From the NCBI RefSeq assembly GCF_019711495.1, contig NZ_JAIGNM010000003.1, positions 1-64,000 on the forward strand: a stretch of 64,000 nt of DNA, read 5' to 3'. The DNA comes from Qipengyuania xiamenensis. GTDB lineage: Bacteria; Pseudomonadota; Alphaproteobacteria; Sphingomonadales; Sphingomonadaceae. The notes under the pieces are model-generated. The model ran no database searches. It saw only the letters and a program-made list of their open reading frames with translations, and was not told where the DNA came from. This document shows, in pieces, positions 7,810 to 16,188 of this stretch (positions are counted from its first letter, which is position 1; each line of letters starts with the position of its first letter). The position numbers and the translations under genes are program-made.

Positions 7810-9239
7810 ACTGGCGGCTGTCGCCCGAACATGCGGCGCAGACCCAGGGTCTCGTGGTGTCCGGCTTCGGTCACCTTCCCTATGGGCGGGCCTTGCTGCT
7901 GCATCACGAAGGGGAAGGAAACGGCTGGGTTCGCAAGATTGCGGAGATCGCTCCGCCTACGCCCGCCGATGGCAAGCGGCTGAAGCGCGGCAGCGCTATC
8001 GCGTTCACCCATTCGGGCCTCCAGGCGATGGGCATTACCGCCGCCGGTCCGCCCGCCGCACCCGATCCCTTCGTCGAAGGCATGTTCGAGACCAATCGCT
8101 CCAGAAGGCTGAACGATCGCCGCGATGGCGAATGGAACGGGGCCGTGGTGCCAGAAGGGCCGCACTGGAGCGGCAATCCCGGAGGTGCGGAACAGACCCC
8201 GCATACCGTGCATGCCCTGCTGGTGCTTTATGCCGAAACGGAACCGGACGCCGATGCCTGGACCGGCGAAGTCGAGGCTGCGCTGGCCCCTTGCGGGGTC
8301 AGCATCGTCAAGACGTTGCCGATGGAACTGCGGCCTGACGAGAAAGGCATCTTCCGCGAACATTTCGGATTTGCCGACGGCATTTCCCAGCCGATCCCCT
8401 ACGATGCGACCCCGGACCGCACCTCCTCGACCGTTATCGGCGACGATGGTGAGGCCTTCCCCGAAGACCCGGCACATGGCGTTCCCCTGGGCGAAATCCT
8501 CTTCGGACACTGGAACGGCCACCACGAATATGCGCCCGGCCCCGCCCTGAATGGGGACACCTCGCTGGCGCTCAACGGGACCTATATGGCCGTGCGCGAA
8601 TACAAGCAGGACGTCGCCGCGTTCTGGAAATCTATGGAAGCAGGTGCCGCCGGAATTCTTGCCGCAGATCCGGACGCCGATGCGACGGCCGAAAACCTGG
8701 CGGAACGCGTGATCGGACGCACGGTCGACGGAGCGATGCTCGGCCCCGATGGACCGCTCGGTCAGGACGATAACGATTTCATGTATTTCGACCGCGATCC
8801 TAACGGCATCGGTTGCCCCTTGGGGAGCCATGTCCGCCGTGGCAATCCGCGCGATGGGCTGGCGACCAAGCCCGAACAGAAGAAAACCTTGCTCGAAGCT
8901 GCGAACCGCCACCGCATATTGCGGCGCGCCCGCAAGTTCGGACGCGGCTTGCCGCGGGGAGCCCCCGACGATGGTGAGGATCGCGGCCTGTTCTTCATGG
9001 CGCTCAACACCGATATCCAGCGCCAGTTCGAATTCGTCATCCAGACATGGATCATGAATCCCGACTTTTCGACGCTGTATGACGAGGTCGATCCGCTCCT
9101 TGGTCCCGGAGGACCGATGTCGATGCGCGACCGGCCGCTGCGCCGTATCGTCGACGTCCACACCTACGTCCGGCTCGTGGGCGGCGAATATTTCTTCGTG
9201 CCAAGCCTGCCGGCGTTCGAGTGGATCGCAAAGCAATGA
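7791..9239 (+). CDS. DyP-type heme peroxidase
   Basis: Dye-decolourising peroxidase of 482 residues that would oxidise substrates with hydrogen peroxide. It shows the family signature in FGFADGISQP (GxxDG, distal Asp), the proximal-heme His region GSHVRRGNPR and an Arg-rich RILRRARKFG. The long form and absence of a Tat or Sec signal suggest a cytoplasmic, class C/D-like enzyme. The GTG start at 7791 is chosen because GGAGG lies seven bases upstream; the frame upstream lies inside the preceding gene. The stop overlaps the P450 start as ATGA. The substrate is unknown; neighbours point to lipid or membrane oxidation. Confidence 0.88.
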   Translation: MAERSVNWRLSPEHAAQTQGLVVSGFGHLPYGRALLLHHEGEGNGWVRKIAEIAPPTPADGKRLKRGSAIAFTHSGLQAMGITAAGPPAAPDPFVEGMFETNRSRRLNDRRDGEWNGAVVPEGPHWSGNPGGAEQTPHTVHALLVLYAETEPDADAWTGEVEAALAPCGVSIVKTLPMELRPDEKGIFREHFGFADGISQPIPYDATPDRTSSTVIGDDGEAFPEDPAHGVPLGEILFGHWNGHHEYAPGPALNGDTSLALNGTYMAVREYKQDVAAFWKSMEAGAAGILAADPDADATAENLAERVIGRTVDGAMLGPDGPLGQDDNDFMYFDRDPNGIGCPLGSHVRRGNPRDGLATKPEQKKTLLEAANRHRILRRARKFGRGLPRGAPDDGEDRGLFFMALNTDIQRQFEFVIQTWIMNPDFSTLYDEVDPLLGPGGPMSMRDRPLRRIVDVHTYVRLVGGEYFFVPSLPAFEWIAKQ

Positions 9240-10450
9240 GCGAGACCTTCCCACCCGCTCCGTCGATGCGTCCGCGCCAGAAGGGGTTCAAGGGCTGGAT
9301 TGCCGCGCGCAAGTTCAAGATACTCACCGCGATCCTCAAGCGCCTGCTAAAATCATGGCCTGTCGTGAAGCTCGGCAAGACGGTCTTCGTCACGCGGTAT
9401 GACGACGTTCGAGCGGTGCTCGGGGACGATGTGCGCTTCAATGTCCGCTACGCCGACCAGCTGAAGATCGCGACCGGCGAGCCGCTCTTCCTCCTGGGCG
9501 AGAATGATCCAGATCGACTGGCAGGCGATATCGAGGCCCTGCGCAGCGTGATGCGCCCCGAAGACGTCCCCGGTCTTGGTGCCGACGCAGCGGGGCGCGG
9601 TGCGGCCCTCCTCGAAAAGGCCGGCGGCAGGATCGAGCTCGTCGATGCCTATTTCAGGGAAGCAACCTTCGGACTGTTCGAAGACTATCTGGGAATTGCC
9701 GGCAATGCGGAACTACGCAGGGCAGCGACGCGCATGTTCGAGTTCGTCTTCTACGACGCCGATGAACAGCTCAAGGCTGCGGCTCCGGACTTTGCAAAGC
9801 AGATCGGGACGGCGACCGAGGCGGCCATGGCAGCCCCTCCCGAAGGGAGCGTCCTGGCACGCTGCCGGGCGGCGCAGCAGGATGGCGACAAGCGCTTCAC
9901 CGACGATTTCATCCGCTCGATGATTGGGGGAATGTACATTGGCGGGCCTCCGCAACCTGTGATCGTCCTGGCGCAGGCGATGGATGTCCTTCTCTCCCGC
10001 CCGCAAGCGCTGGAAGGCGCGCAGGCCGCTGCGAGACAGGGCACAACCGAAGAGCTTTACGGCTACATGCTGGAAGCGATGCGGTTCCAGCCGCTCGCAC
10101 CGGCACTATTGCGGGTGGCTGCACGCGGAGCCGTCGTTGCGAGGGGTACCTGGCACGAGCATGCGGTTGCCGAAGGCAGCACCGTCATAGCAGGCGTTGC
10201 CGCCGCCATGTTCGATCCGCGCCGCGTTGCCGAGCCCGATCGGTTCGATCCCAAGCGGCCTTACAATACCTATCTGCATTACGGCTTCGGTGCCCACGAA
10301 TGCTTTGCCCGTCATCTCAACGCGCAATTGCTGCCCGGACTGCTCCGCCCCCTGCTATCGCAGCCGAACCTGCGACGTGCACCGCGCAAGGCGGGCAAGA
10401 TGCAGGTCAACGGGCCGTTCCCCGAAACCTTCTGGGTGCAATTCGACTAG
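9236..10450 (+). CDS. short cytochrome P450
   Basis: Cytochrome P450 of 404 residues. The heme-binding loop reads YGFGAHECFARHLN with the Cys thiolate ligand, and the ExxR motif is EAMR. In the expected I-helix the usual acid-Thr pair is replaced by a Gly/Pro-rich stretch (MIGGMYIGGPPQPV), so normal oxygen activation is doubtful. A peroxygenase mode using hydrogen peroxide is possible and would fit the adjacent peroxidase. The start is fixed by an ATGA overlap with the DyP gene. No redox partner gene is nearby. The stop overlaps that of the converging minus-strand gene. Confidence 0.85.
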   Translation: MSETFPPAPSMRPRQKGFKGWIAARKFKILTAILKRLLKSWPVVKLGKTVFVTRYDDVRAVLGDDVRFNVRYADQLKIATGEPLFLLGENDPDRLAGDIEALRSVMRPEDVPGLGADAAGRGAALLEKAGGRIELVDAYFREATFGLFEDYLGIAGNAELRRAATRMFEFVFYDADEQLKAAAPDFAKQIGTATEAAMAAPPEGSVLARCRAAQQDGDKRFTDDFIRSMIGGMYIGGPPQPVIVLAQAMDVLLSRPQALEGAQAAARQGTTEELYGYMLEAMRFQPLAPALLRVAARGAVVARGTWHEHAVAEGSTVIAGVAAAMFDPRRVAEPDRFDPKRPYNTYLHYGFGAHECFARHLNAQLLPGLLRPLLSQPNLRRAPRKAGKMQVNGPFPETFWVQFD

Positions 10451-12222
10451 GCTGAAGGCTTGGGCTCCATTTCCGCGTAGTGCATGGCCGTGCCGACCGT
10501 GGTGAAAGTCACGAACGGATTGCTTTCATACATGCCCGTGGTGACCATGTGGCCTACAGAGGGCGGCGCATTGTACTGGATGCCCAGCGGGTTGGTCACG
10601 ACCGCATCGCGGTCTGCATCGAAGAGCGGGGTGATCGCGGCGATGAAGTCGTCATAGGCCTTGGCCACCGGAACAGCGCCGCCAGCGACGATTTCCTCCC
10701 ATGCCAGACGAACTCCGGCGAGCGATGTCCAAGTCAGGAGTTCCGGCAATAGCTTGTCGCCCACCAGACCCATCAATCCGTTCTGCGCGAGGGTCTGCTG
10801 CGCCGCGTCTGCTGCGGCCATGGGATCCGAGGCAGTTCCGCCCAGAGCACGGTACAAGGCAGCGAAGGTTTCCTTGTAATAGGGGCTGTCGGCCCATTTG
10901 GGTGCCGTGCCCATTCCGGCCGCTTTCATCTGCGCGTCGGCCACGAAGGCAGCTTCGACCACGGGTATGACGGACGCCATGTATTCGATCTTGCTCGACC
11001 GCATCCGTTCCGTGACCGCATCTGCAAAGCCGTAGGCGGCCTGCGTAAACCCTATGGCTCCGGCATCCAGCAGGTCGCAATACATCTGGATAAAGAACTC
11101 GACGAGATCCGCCGTGCTGGGTGCCGCCCAGACGGTACCCTTGTCGAGCGGCAGAGGGCTGAAACCGTCAAAGCCTGCCAGCTTGCCGTTCATCCGCGCC
11201 GTGTTCCACAAGTCGAATTCGTATTTCTTGATAGCGCGCGCATCTTTCGGCGCGATGCCCTGCTTTTGGTAAAGCGGTTCGAATTCCGTTTGGAGCGCTT
11301 CGGTAAACTCGGTGCCGAAAACGTCGAAATGAAATTCGCTGAAGCGCTTGAAGAACTCGGCGCCCTCGGTTGCGCCATACACTTCCTTGAACCTGTCGAC
11401 ATTGTGCGGAAGGTTCAGCCCGACATTGAGGACCAGGGTCTTGTGCGCAGCGCAATATGTGAACCAGTCGCTGTCCGTCCGCAGGTATTGTGCCTCCAGG
11501 ACCCAGTCCTTGTAGAACATGAAGGCCGTGTTGAGAGCCGCGGCACGGAAATGCGAGTTCTTGTAGTCGGTCGGGAAGCGAACCCCGTTGTTCAAGATGG
11601 CATCGACGAGATAGAGATTCTTGTTGAGCGTCGGCTGGTCGGTGTCCTGCATGCGCACGACTGCGATATTGGCAGGATAGCCGAACGGGCTACCCGGTTC
11701 GCCGATAACGTCCCACATGCGGTTGTGGTAAAGCGGCGGGGAATTCGTCGTCCGTCCAGCCCCGACATAAGCGCCCATGTGTGTGATGCCGAGCTCCACC
11801 TTGTCATCGCGCGAGAACTGGAGAAGGTCGCCCTTGTTCAGCTCTGGGTGGATGAAATAGATGATGGCGTAAATCTGGTCGCCGGCGGCAAGACCCATTT
11901 CCTTCGTCAGCATCTCGTCGACCAGTTGCGAGCCATATAGCTCCTTGCCGTCGAGACCCGGGAACGGCCCCCAGTCGTTGACCGGTATCAGCCGCATGCC
12001 GACCGATCCGTCCGCAAGCCGGTATTGATAATCCTTCACACGAAACGTGCTACCGTCGTAATTGACGACCTCGGTCGTGCCGAACAGCTCGCGCGAGATT
12101 TTGTAGGCCGCCAGGGCCTTGTCGGTCACCTGCCAGTCACCGGGATAGGAAGACGGCCCGGTGTCATGGATGATGGGGTTGCGGTTCTGAGGAGGGATCG
12201 GCTGGGTGTTGGAATCTGTCAT
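10447..12222 (-). CDS. predicted permuted papain-fold (LRAT/YiiX-like) protein
   Basis: Protein of 591 residues, not confidently assigned to a family. One region resembles circularly permuted NlpC/P60 or LRAT-like enzymes: KGDLLQFSRDD, then ITHMGAYVGAGRT (His-x-Gly-x-Tyr-x-Gly), then about 120 residues later DWFTYCAAHKT, which could carry the nucleophilic Cys. Those folds act as lipid acyltransferases, hydrolases or thiol peptidases. The C-terminal 250 residues are alpha-helical with no known motif. No signal peptide. ATG preceded by AAAGGAACGAG. It follows the PSD-like gene by 26 bases and would be in its operon. The fold call is inference. Confidence 0.45.
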   Translation of the reverse strand: MTDSNTQPIPPQNRNPIIHDTGPSSYPGDWQVTDKALAAYKISRELFGTTEVVNYDGSTFRVKDYQYRLADGSVGMRLIPVNDWGPFPGLDGKELYGSQLVDEMLTKEMGLAAGDQIYAIIYFIHPELNKGDLLQFSRDDKVELGITHMGAYVGAGRTTNSPPLYHNRMWDVIGEPGSPFGYPANIAVVRMQDTDQPTLNKNLYLVDAILNNGVRFPTDYKNSHFRAAALNTAFMFYKDWVLEAQYLRTDSDWFTYCAAHKTLVLNVGLNLPHNVDRFKEVYGATEGAEFFKRFSEFHFDVFGTEFTEALQTEFEPLYQKQGIAPKDARAIKKYEFDLWNTARMNGKLAGFDGFSPLPLDKGTVWAAPSTADLVEFFIQMYCDLLDAGAIGFTQAAYGFADAVTERMRSSKIEYMASVIPVVEAAFVADAQMKAAGMGTAPKWADSPYYKETFAALYRALGGTASDPMAAADAAQQTLAQNGLMGLVGDKLLPELLTWTSLAGVRLAWEEIVAGGAVPVAKAYDDFIAAITPLFDADRDAVVTNPLGIQYNAPPSVGHMVTTGMYESNPFVTFTTVGTAMHYAEMEPKPSA

Positions 12223-12248
12223 CTCGTTCCTTTCGCTTAGCTACCCTG

Positions 12249-13742
12249 TCAGCGGTTGATGTTCGCGAAGGCCATCTGGCTTCGCACCGGGTAGTGCACC
12301 CCGACCTGCGCGGTGACGTTCACATTGGCTTTGCGTTCGAAGACCGTGACGATGTCCGAGCCACCGAACTGGAACAGGGAAAGCATGTCCCCTTTCGCAA
12401 TCTCCTTGCCGACCAGTTCCTTTTCCAGCTTGCGATTGATCGCCTCGACCTGCTCGGCGTAACTCAGATCGCGCTTCTCTTCCGGAGACAGAACGATGGG
12501 CGCGCTGCCTTCGGATTGCGGCTTGCAGAATACCACCGATGAGACGTGAGCCATGCCCATCGGCAGGACCGCGACCTTGCCGATCGGGCTTTCGATCACG
12601 AACAACCCGCGACACTGGACGAACTGGTATCCGGTTTCGTCTGCCGCATCGAGATAGCGATGCGGGAACACGGCCCGGGCGATCGACGGGTCCATCGCTT
12701 CTCGTTCAGCCGGATCGAGCTCGTCCAGCGTGACCTTGAGATAGACCTGCGCGGCAATGAAGCGCGCCTCGATGATCTTGCCACCGACGGGCGCGTGCTG
12801 GCGGTGGTAATCGAAGGTGTTGAGGAAGCTGTGACAGAAGACTCCGCCCGCGAAGTCCGAGGCATGCGTGGAATCCTGCAGCAACTCGTCGATCGGCCAT
12901 TCGATGTGCTTCACCACGATCGAAGGCGGTGCCGGAAGAGGGGGGCCGGCCTCGGTGCTGATGGCCCATTGCCCGACGAAGGTGGATTCTGCCGGGAAGA
13001 CAACTACCCTGTCGTCATCGCGCGAGGCGACGGGGCGCAAATCGTCGATATCGGCAAAGGTCCGGCCGAAGAACTCGTTGAAGGTGGTATAGTCTTCCGG
13101 AGCTTTCTCATAATCCTGCCACCCGTATTCCGGCGCCCATTTGAAGCTTGCCAGGAACTCTGCAGAGGCAGGCGTGTCGAGAAACGCGCCCCAGGCCACA
13201 GCGAATTCGCGAAGCCAGAGCGAGAGCGGGGTCAGGTCCCGGTCGGCACCCGGTGCAATCGGACTTTGCAGTGGCAGCAGCGAAGGCTGGTTGAAGAAGT
13301 AATAGAACTGGGTGATGCGCAAATAGGGTGTGCGTTCATGCAGCTTCAGCCCGTCCTGTTCCCATACGCGGATTTCGGGAATCCACCGCACGAGCGCGTC
13401 GACATAGAAATAGAACTGGTCGAGGGTTTCGATCCGGTCGAGTTCCGGGACCTCTTCCTTGCAGATCTTTGCAAAGGCATCTTCGAATGCCTGGCCCATG
13501 TTGTGCAGGTCGATGAGGGCGGCGAGTTCGACAGTGACCGCTTCCTGCGGGGCATAGGGTTCGCCTTTCGGCGGTAGCCCTCGGAGAAATGGCGGTGCCT
13601 GCGGCGGATTGGGAGTGCCATCGCTGAAAGGAGCCTGCGTGGAAGCGTTGGTGCCGACTTCCTTGAGATGTTCTGCAAGGTCTGCGGGAGCCGCAACGCG
13701 GCTGGTGGCCATGCGTTGGGCGATAGGGGTCGGCTGTGGCAT
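12249..13742 (-). CDS. phosphatidylserine decarboxylase-family protein with long N-terminus
   Basis: Protein of 497 residues whose C-terminal 300 match the phosphatidylserine decarboxylase fold: FDYHRQHAPVGGKI supplies the conserved His, MGMAHVSSVVF the core strand, and FQFGGSDIVTVFE near residue 462 the self-cleavage Gly-Gly-Ser. Cleavage at the Ser would generate the pyruvoyl cofactor. Residues 1-200 form an additional domain absent from housekeeping Psd. Start at 13742 has GGAGG upstream and follows the TIR gene by 40 bases. No TM helix is evident, so the substrate may be a soluble amino acid derivative or a lipid head group. Confidence 0.72.
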   Translation of the reverse strand: MPQPTPIAQRMATSRVAAPADLAEHLKEVGTNASTQAPFSDGTPNPPQAPPFLRGLPPKGEPYAPQEAVTVELAALIDLHNMGQAFEDAFAKICKEEVPELDRIETLDQFYFYVDALVRWIPEIRVWEQDGLKLHERTPYLRITQFYYFFNQPSLLPLQSPIAPGADRDLTPLSLWLREFAVAWGAFLDTPASAEFLASFKWAPEYGWQDYEKAPEDYTTFNEFFGRTFADIDDLRPVASRDDDRVVVFPAESTFVGQWAISTEAGPPLPAPPSIVVKHIEWPIDELLQDSTHASDFAGGVFCHSFLNTFDYHRQHAPVGGKIIEARFIAAQVYLKVTLDELDPAEREAMDPSIARAVFPHRYLDAADETGYQFVQCRGLFVIESPIGKVAVLPMGMAHVSSVVFCKPQSEGSAPIVLSPEEKRDLSYAEQVEAINRKLEKELVGKEIAKGDMLSLFQFGGSDIVTVFERKANVNVTAQVGVHYPVRSQMAFANINR

Positions 13743-13782
13743 CGCTTCGTAATCCTCCAATTGTGATACGTAGCGACCCGCA

Positions 13783-15744
13783 TCAATTCTGGTTGAGCAG
13801 TTCTCCCGAAACTCCAAGAGTGGCGTCGGCCTTGTTTGCAGCAGCGGCGCAGGCTGCCTTGAGGTCATAGACTGCCGCGACTTCTTCGACGCAGTCAGGC
13901 CATTTCCCAGTCTTTTTCCAACACTCGTAAACGCCCAGCCGCACGCAAATCTCTGCAAAGCGGGGGTCCATGCGGATGGGCTTGAATGCGGGCATGAACA
14001 GGCCGAACGTCACGCTCGCGCCGATGGGATCACGGCCGTCATTATCGCCCGTAAAGAGAATGGGATTCCCGGCATCCAGCGCCCCGAGAAGGTGAGTGAT
14101 CGCGGCTTCGGTTTCGCCCACTATCGATGCCAGGCCGACGTCGAGCAGATAGGTGGTCGGTGCGTTCCGCAGGAGGAACTGCTGTACGGCAGTGGCGCGC
14201 GCATCGGCATCGAGCGCCATCATCATGCGCATGAATTGCACCGGGGGGCGCAGCGACATGATCTTGTTCTTGGAGGACATCGTATCGGCGATACGATCCG
14301 CACCGTCGAGATCCCCGGTGTAGATCGACACGGCCCCGCGGATCCACTTGGGATAGTCCGAATGCGGGATCTTCGCGACCAGTTCATCGGCAAGCGCGAT
14401 GGCTTCCTCGTAATGTTCGAGGTAGCAATGCAACAGTGCGTGGAAGCCGCCGATGATCGGGCTCAAAGGGTCGCGATCCCGCGCATCCTCCATGACCTCA
14501 AGCGCCTCGCTGATAAGGCCCAGCGAGCACAGGGTCGAGCCATGGGACATGGCAATGAACTTGCTCTGCGGTTCGATCTCGTACGAGCGGGCGGAAAGCT
14601 CGAGGCGTTCGCAATGCTCCTTGAACGATCTGTGCTGCAGCGACATGGCCGCGTAGGAATGGGCACATTCGGGATTGAGCGCGATGGCGCGGTCGGCTGC
14701 ATCCTTGGCCCCCTTGTCCATGCGAAAGGCGGCCAGGAGGCCCCATGCCTGCGCAAAATCGGGATCGAGGGCGACGGCGGATTCCAGCAAGGTGATAATC
14801 CGTTCGCGGTCTTCCCAGGACATGTCTCCGGTGTAGATCGCCCTGGCCTGCAGGTAGAGGTCGTAGGCTGCCGGATTGACCGGCGCCGACGTCACAGCCG
14901 GTGCGAAGTGCCGTTCGAGCGTCTCGGCAATGGCCCCGGCAATCTCGTCCTGCAGCGCAAAGATGTCGGTCAGCGAGCGATCGTACCGTTCGATCCACAG
15001 GCTCTCGAGTGACTTCGTGTCGACCAGTTCGACCGATATGCGGATATTGTCTCCGCTACGGCGCACAGAACCGTCCAGCAGGTGGGTTGCGCCGAGTATA
15101 GACGAGATCTTGTGCGCCGACTTCTCGGCCCCGCGAAACTGGAAGCTGGACGCTTTGCCCAGGACCTTGAGGTCCTTGGTGCGCGCAACGGTGTACAGGA
15201 TTTCCTCGCTGACCCCGTCCGAGAAATAGGTCAACTCCGGATCGTTCGACAGGTTATCGAATGCAAGGACCGCAAGCACGGGTTCGGCAGGCTCCGCCGC
15301 GGGGGCGGGTTTCGCAGGTTCGGCAGCCCGCGGCGGGGGGACCTCGCCTTTGCGATGGGCGATGAACCGGCGGACCTCTTCGACAAATGCCTGCCAGTCG
15401 GGATCGGAAGGATCGCCTTTCCAGTGCGTGAGATCGGCCGTTTGCGTCAATTCGAACATGATCGGCCGCTCGCACGGCTCGATCGTGACGGGCAAAAATG
15501 TCTTTGCGCGTTCGGCCAGGGTCGCTTCCGCGCGAACCCAGCGCGATACTACCGAGCGGGGCGACCATAATACGACCACGGCCTTTGCACCGCGCAAGGC
15601 CGCTTCGGTTACCTCGTCATATGCCTCGCCAGTACGCAGGGTGGTATCCCACCAGACTTTCAGTCCGGCGTTTTCGAAACCATCGGCGAAATGCCGGGCA
15701 ATCGCTTGATCCTCACGATTGTACGAGAGGAAGATATCGGACAA
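13783..15744 (-). CDS. TIR domain protein with TolB-like and TPR domains
   Basis: Protein of 653 residues. Residues 1-130 form a TIR domain (IFLSYNRED, VWWDTTLRTGE, VVVLWSPRSVVSRWVRAEA), with a Glu in the position often used for NAD hydrolysis. A Pro/Ala linker follows, then a TolB N-terminal-like domain seen in CadC and adenylate-cyclase-type proteins (LAVLAFDNLSNDPEL, FSDGVSEEIL, LDGSVRRSGDNIRIS) and helical TPR-like repeats to the end. The start is TTG, just after a GGGGGGAG stretch at tight spacing; no upstream in-frame alternative fits. First gene of the TIR, PSD-like, LRAT-like operon. TIR proteins of this shape may signal, degrade NAD or scaffold; which one applies is unknown. Confidence 0.8.
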   Translation of the reverse strand: MSDIFLSYNREDQAIARHFADGFENAGLKVWWDTTLRTGEAYDEVTEAALRGAKAVVVLWSPRSVVSRWVRAEATLAERAKTFLPVTIEPCERPIMFELTQTADLTHWKGDPSDPDWQAFVEEVRRFIAHRKGEVPPPRAAEPAKPAPAAEPAEPVLAVLAFDNLSNDPELTYFSDGVSEEILYTVARTKDLKVLGKASSFQFRGAEKSAHKISSILGATHLLDGSVRRSGDNIRISVELVDTKSLESLWIERYDRSLTDIFALQDEIAGAIAETLERHFAPAVTSAPVNPAAYDLYLQARAIYTGDMSWEDRERIITLLESAVALDPDFAQAWGLLAAFRMDKGAKDAADRAIALNPECAHSYAAMSLQHRSFKEHCERLELSARSYEIEPQSKFIAMSHGSTLCSLGLISEALEVMEDARDRDPLSPIIGGFHALLHCYLEHYEEAIALADELVAKIPHSDYPKWIRGAVSIYTGDLDGADRIADTMSSKNKIMSLRPPVQFMRMMMALDADARATAVQQFLLRNAPTTYLLDVGLASIVGETEAAITHLLGALDAGNPILFTGDNDGRDPIGASVTFGLFMPAFKPIRMDPRFAEICVRLGVYECWKKTGKWPDCVEEVAAVYDLKAACAAAANKADATLGVSGELLNQN

Positions 15745-16072
15745 GGCTCCCCCCTTATCGCAATAGACAATTAACCACGTCTACGCCGCAGTGGCTGCAG
15801 AGTCCACAAGACAAGAAAACCGCGCGCTTTCAAGCGGGTCTCGTCGGTGCGAACGGACCTGCCGGCCTTCAGCTGGACACTGCCGTTTTCCGGGGTCGCC
15901 ACTTATCGGTACCGAGCGTAAATTCGAGAAACCGGAACGAGGCCCTGCAACGGCATCGGCCACGCGGCCAATCCAGATCAATCCGGCCAGAGCGCGAAAT
16001 TGCGAGGAATTGCGACGAGCCGTTGGAACCCGTTCCCAGTTTCCGGCGTATCTGTGCTACACCCCCCAAGTT

Positions 16073-16107
16073 GCGGTGCTGCGCGGAATGGCATTCCCTG
16101 CGAACAC
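16073..16107 (+). repeat. conserved 35-base leader element, copy 1
   Basis: These 35 bases recur exactly at 32142-32176 upstream of the second cyclophilin copy. They contain the near-palindrome ggaatggcattcc. They lie upstream of the coding region in both places, so they may belong to a structured 5' leader or small RNA rather than protein. Confidence 0.55.
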
Positions 16108-16115
16108 TGCATCAG

Positions 16116-16161
16116 AGCCCCTTCCCGCCCATCAAAACGCGCGTGAAGGGGCTTTTCTTTT
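16116..16161 (+). terminator. terminator-like hairpin in the cyclophilin leader
   Basis: agccccttc (16116-16124) pairs perfectly with gaaggggct (16145-16153), followed by tttctttt. It reads in the plus direction, while the nearest upstream gene runs the other way. It would therefore end a short leader or small RNA started near 16050, or act as an attenuator for the cyclophilin gene 27 bases downstream. Confidence 0.55.
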
Positions 16162-16188
16162 GCGTGGGCGGTGGCAAGTTGCGCCCCC

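Larger units (their letters stand above)
15745..16188. other. intergenic region between TIR and cyclophilin genes
   Basis: Divergent promoter space of about 440 bases. The left 300 bases hold nothing recognisable. From 16073 on it carries the leader sequence repeated in the second cyclophilin copy and a perfect terminator-like hairpin. Confidence 0.5.

Noticed and set aside
7698-9254. 518-codon minus-strand frame
   Set aside because: Antisense to the DyP gene, whose motifs are unambiguous.
12546-13577. 343-codon plus-strand frame
   Set aside because: Antisense to the PSD-like gene; no ribosome site or domain.
16116-16161. Hairpin as terminator of the TIR operon
   Set aside because: The TIR operon runs away from this site on the other strand, so the hairpin cannot terminate it.
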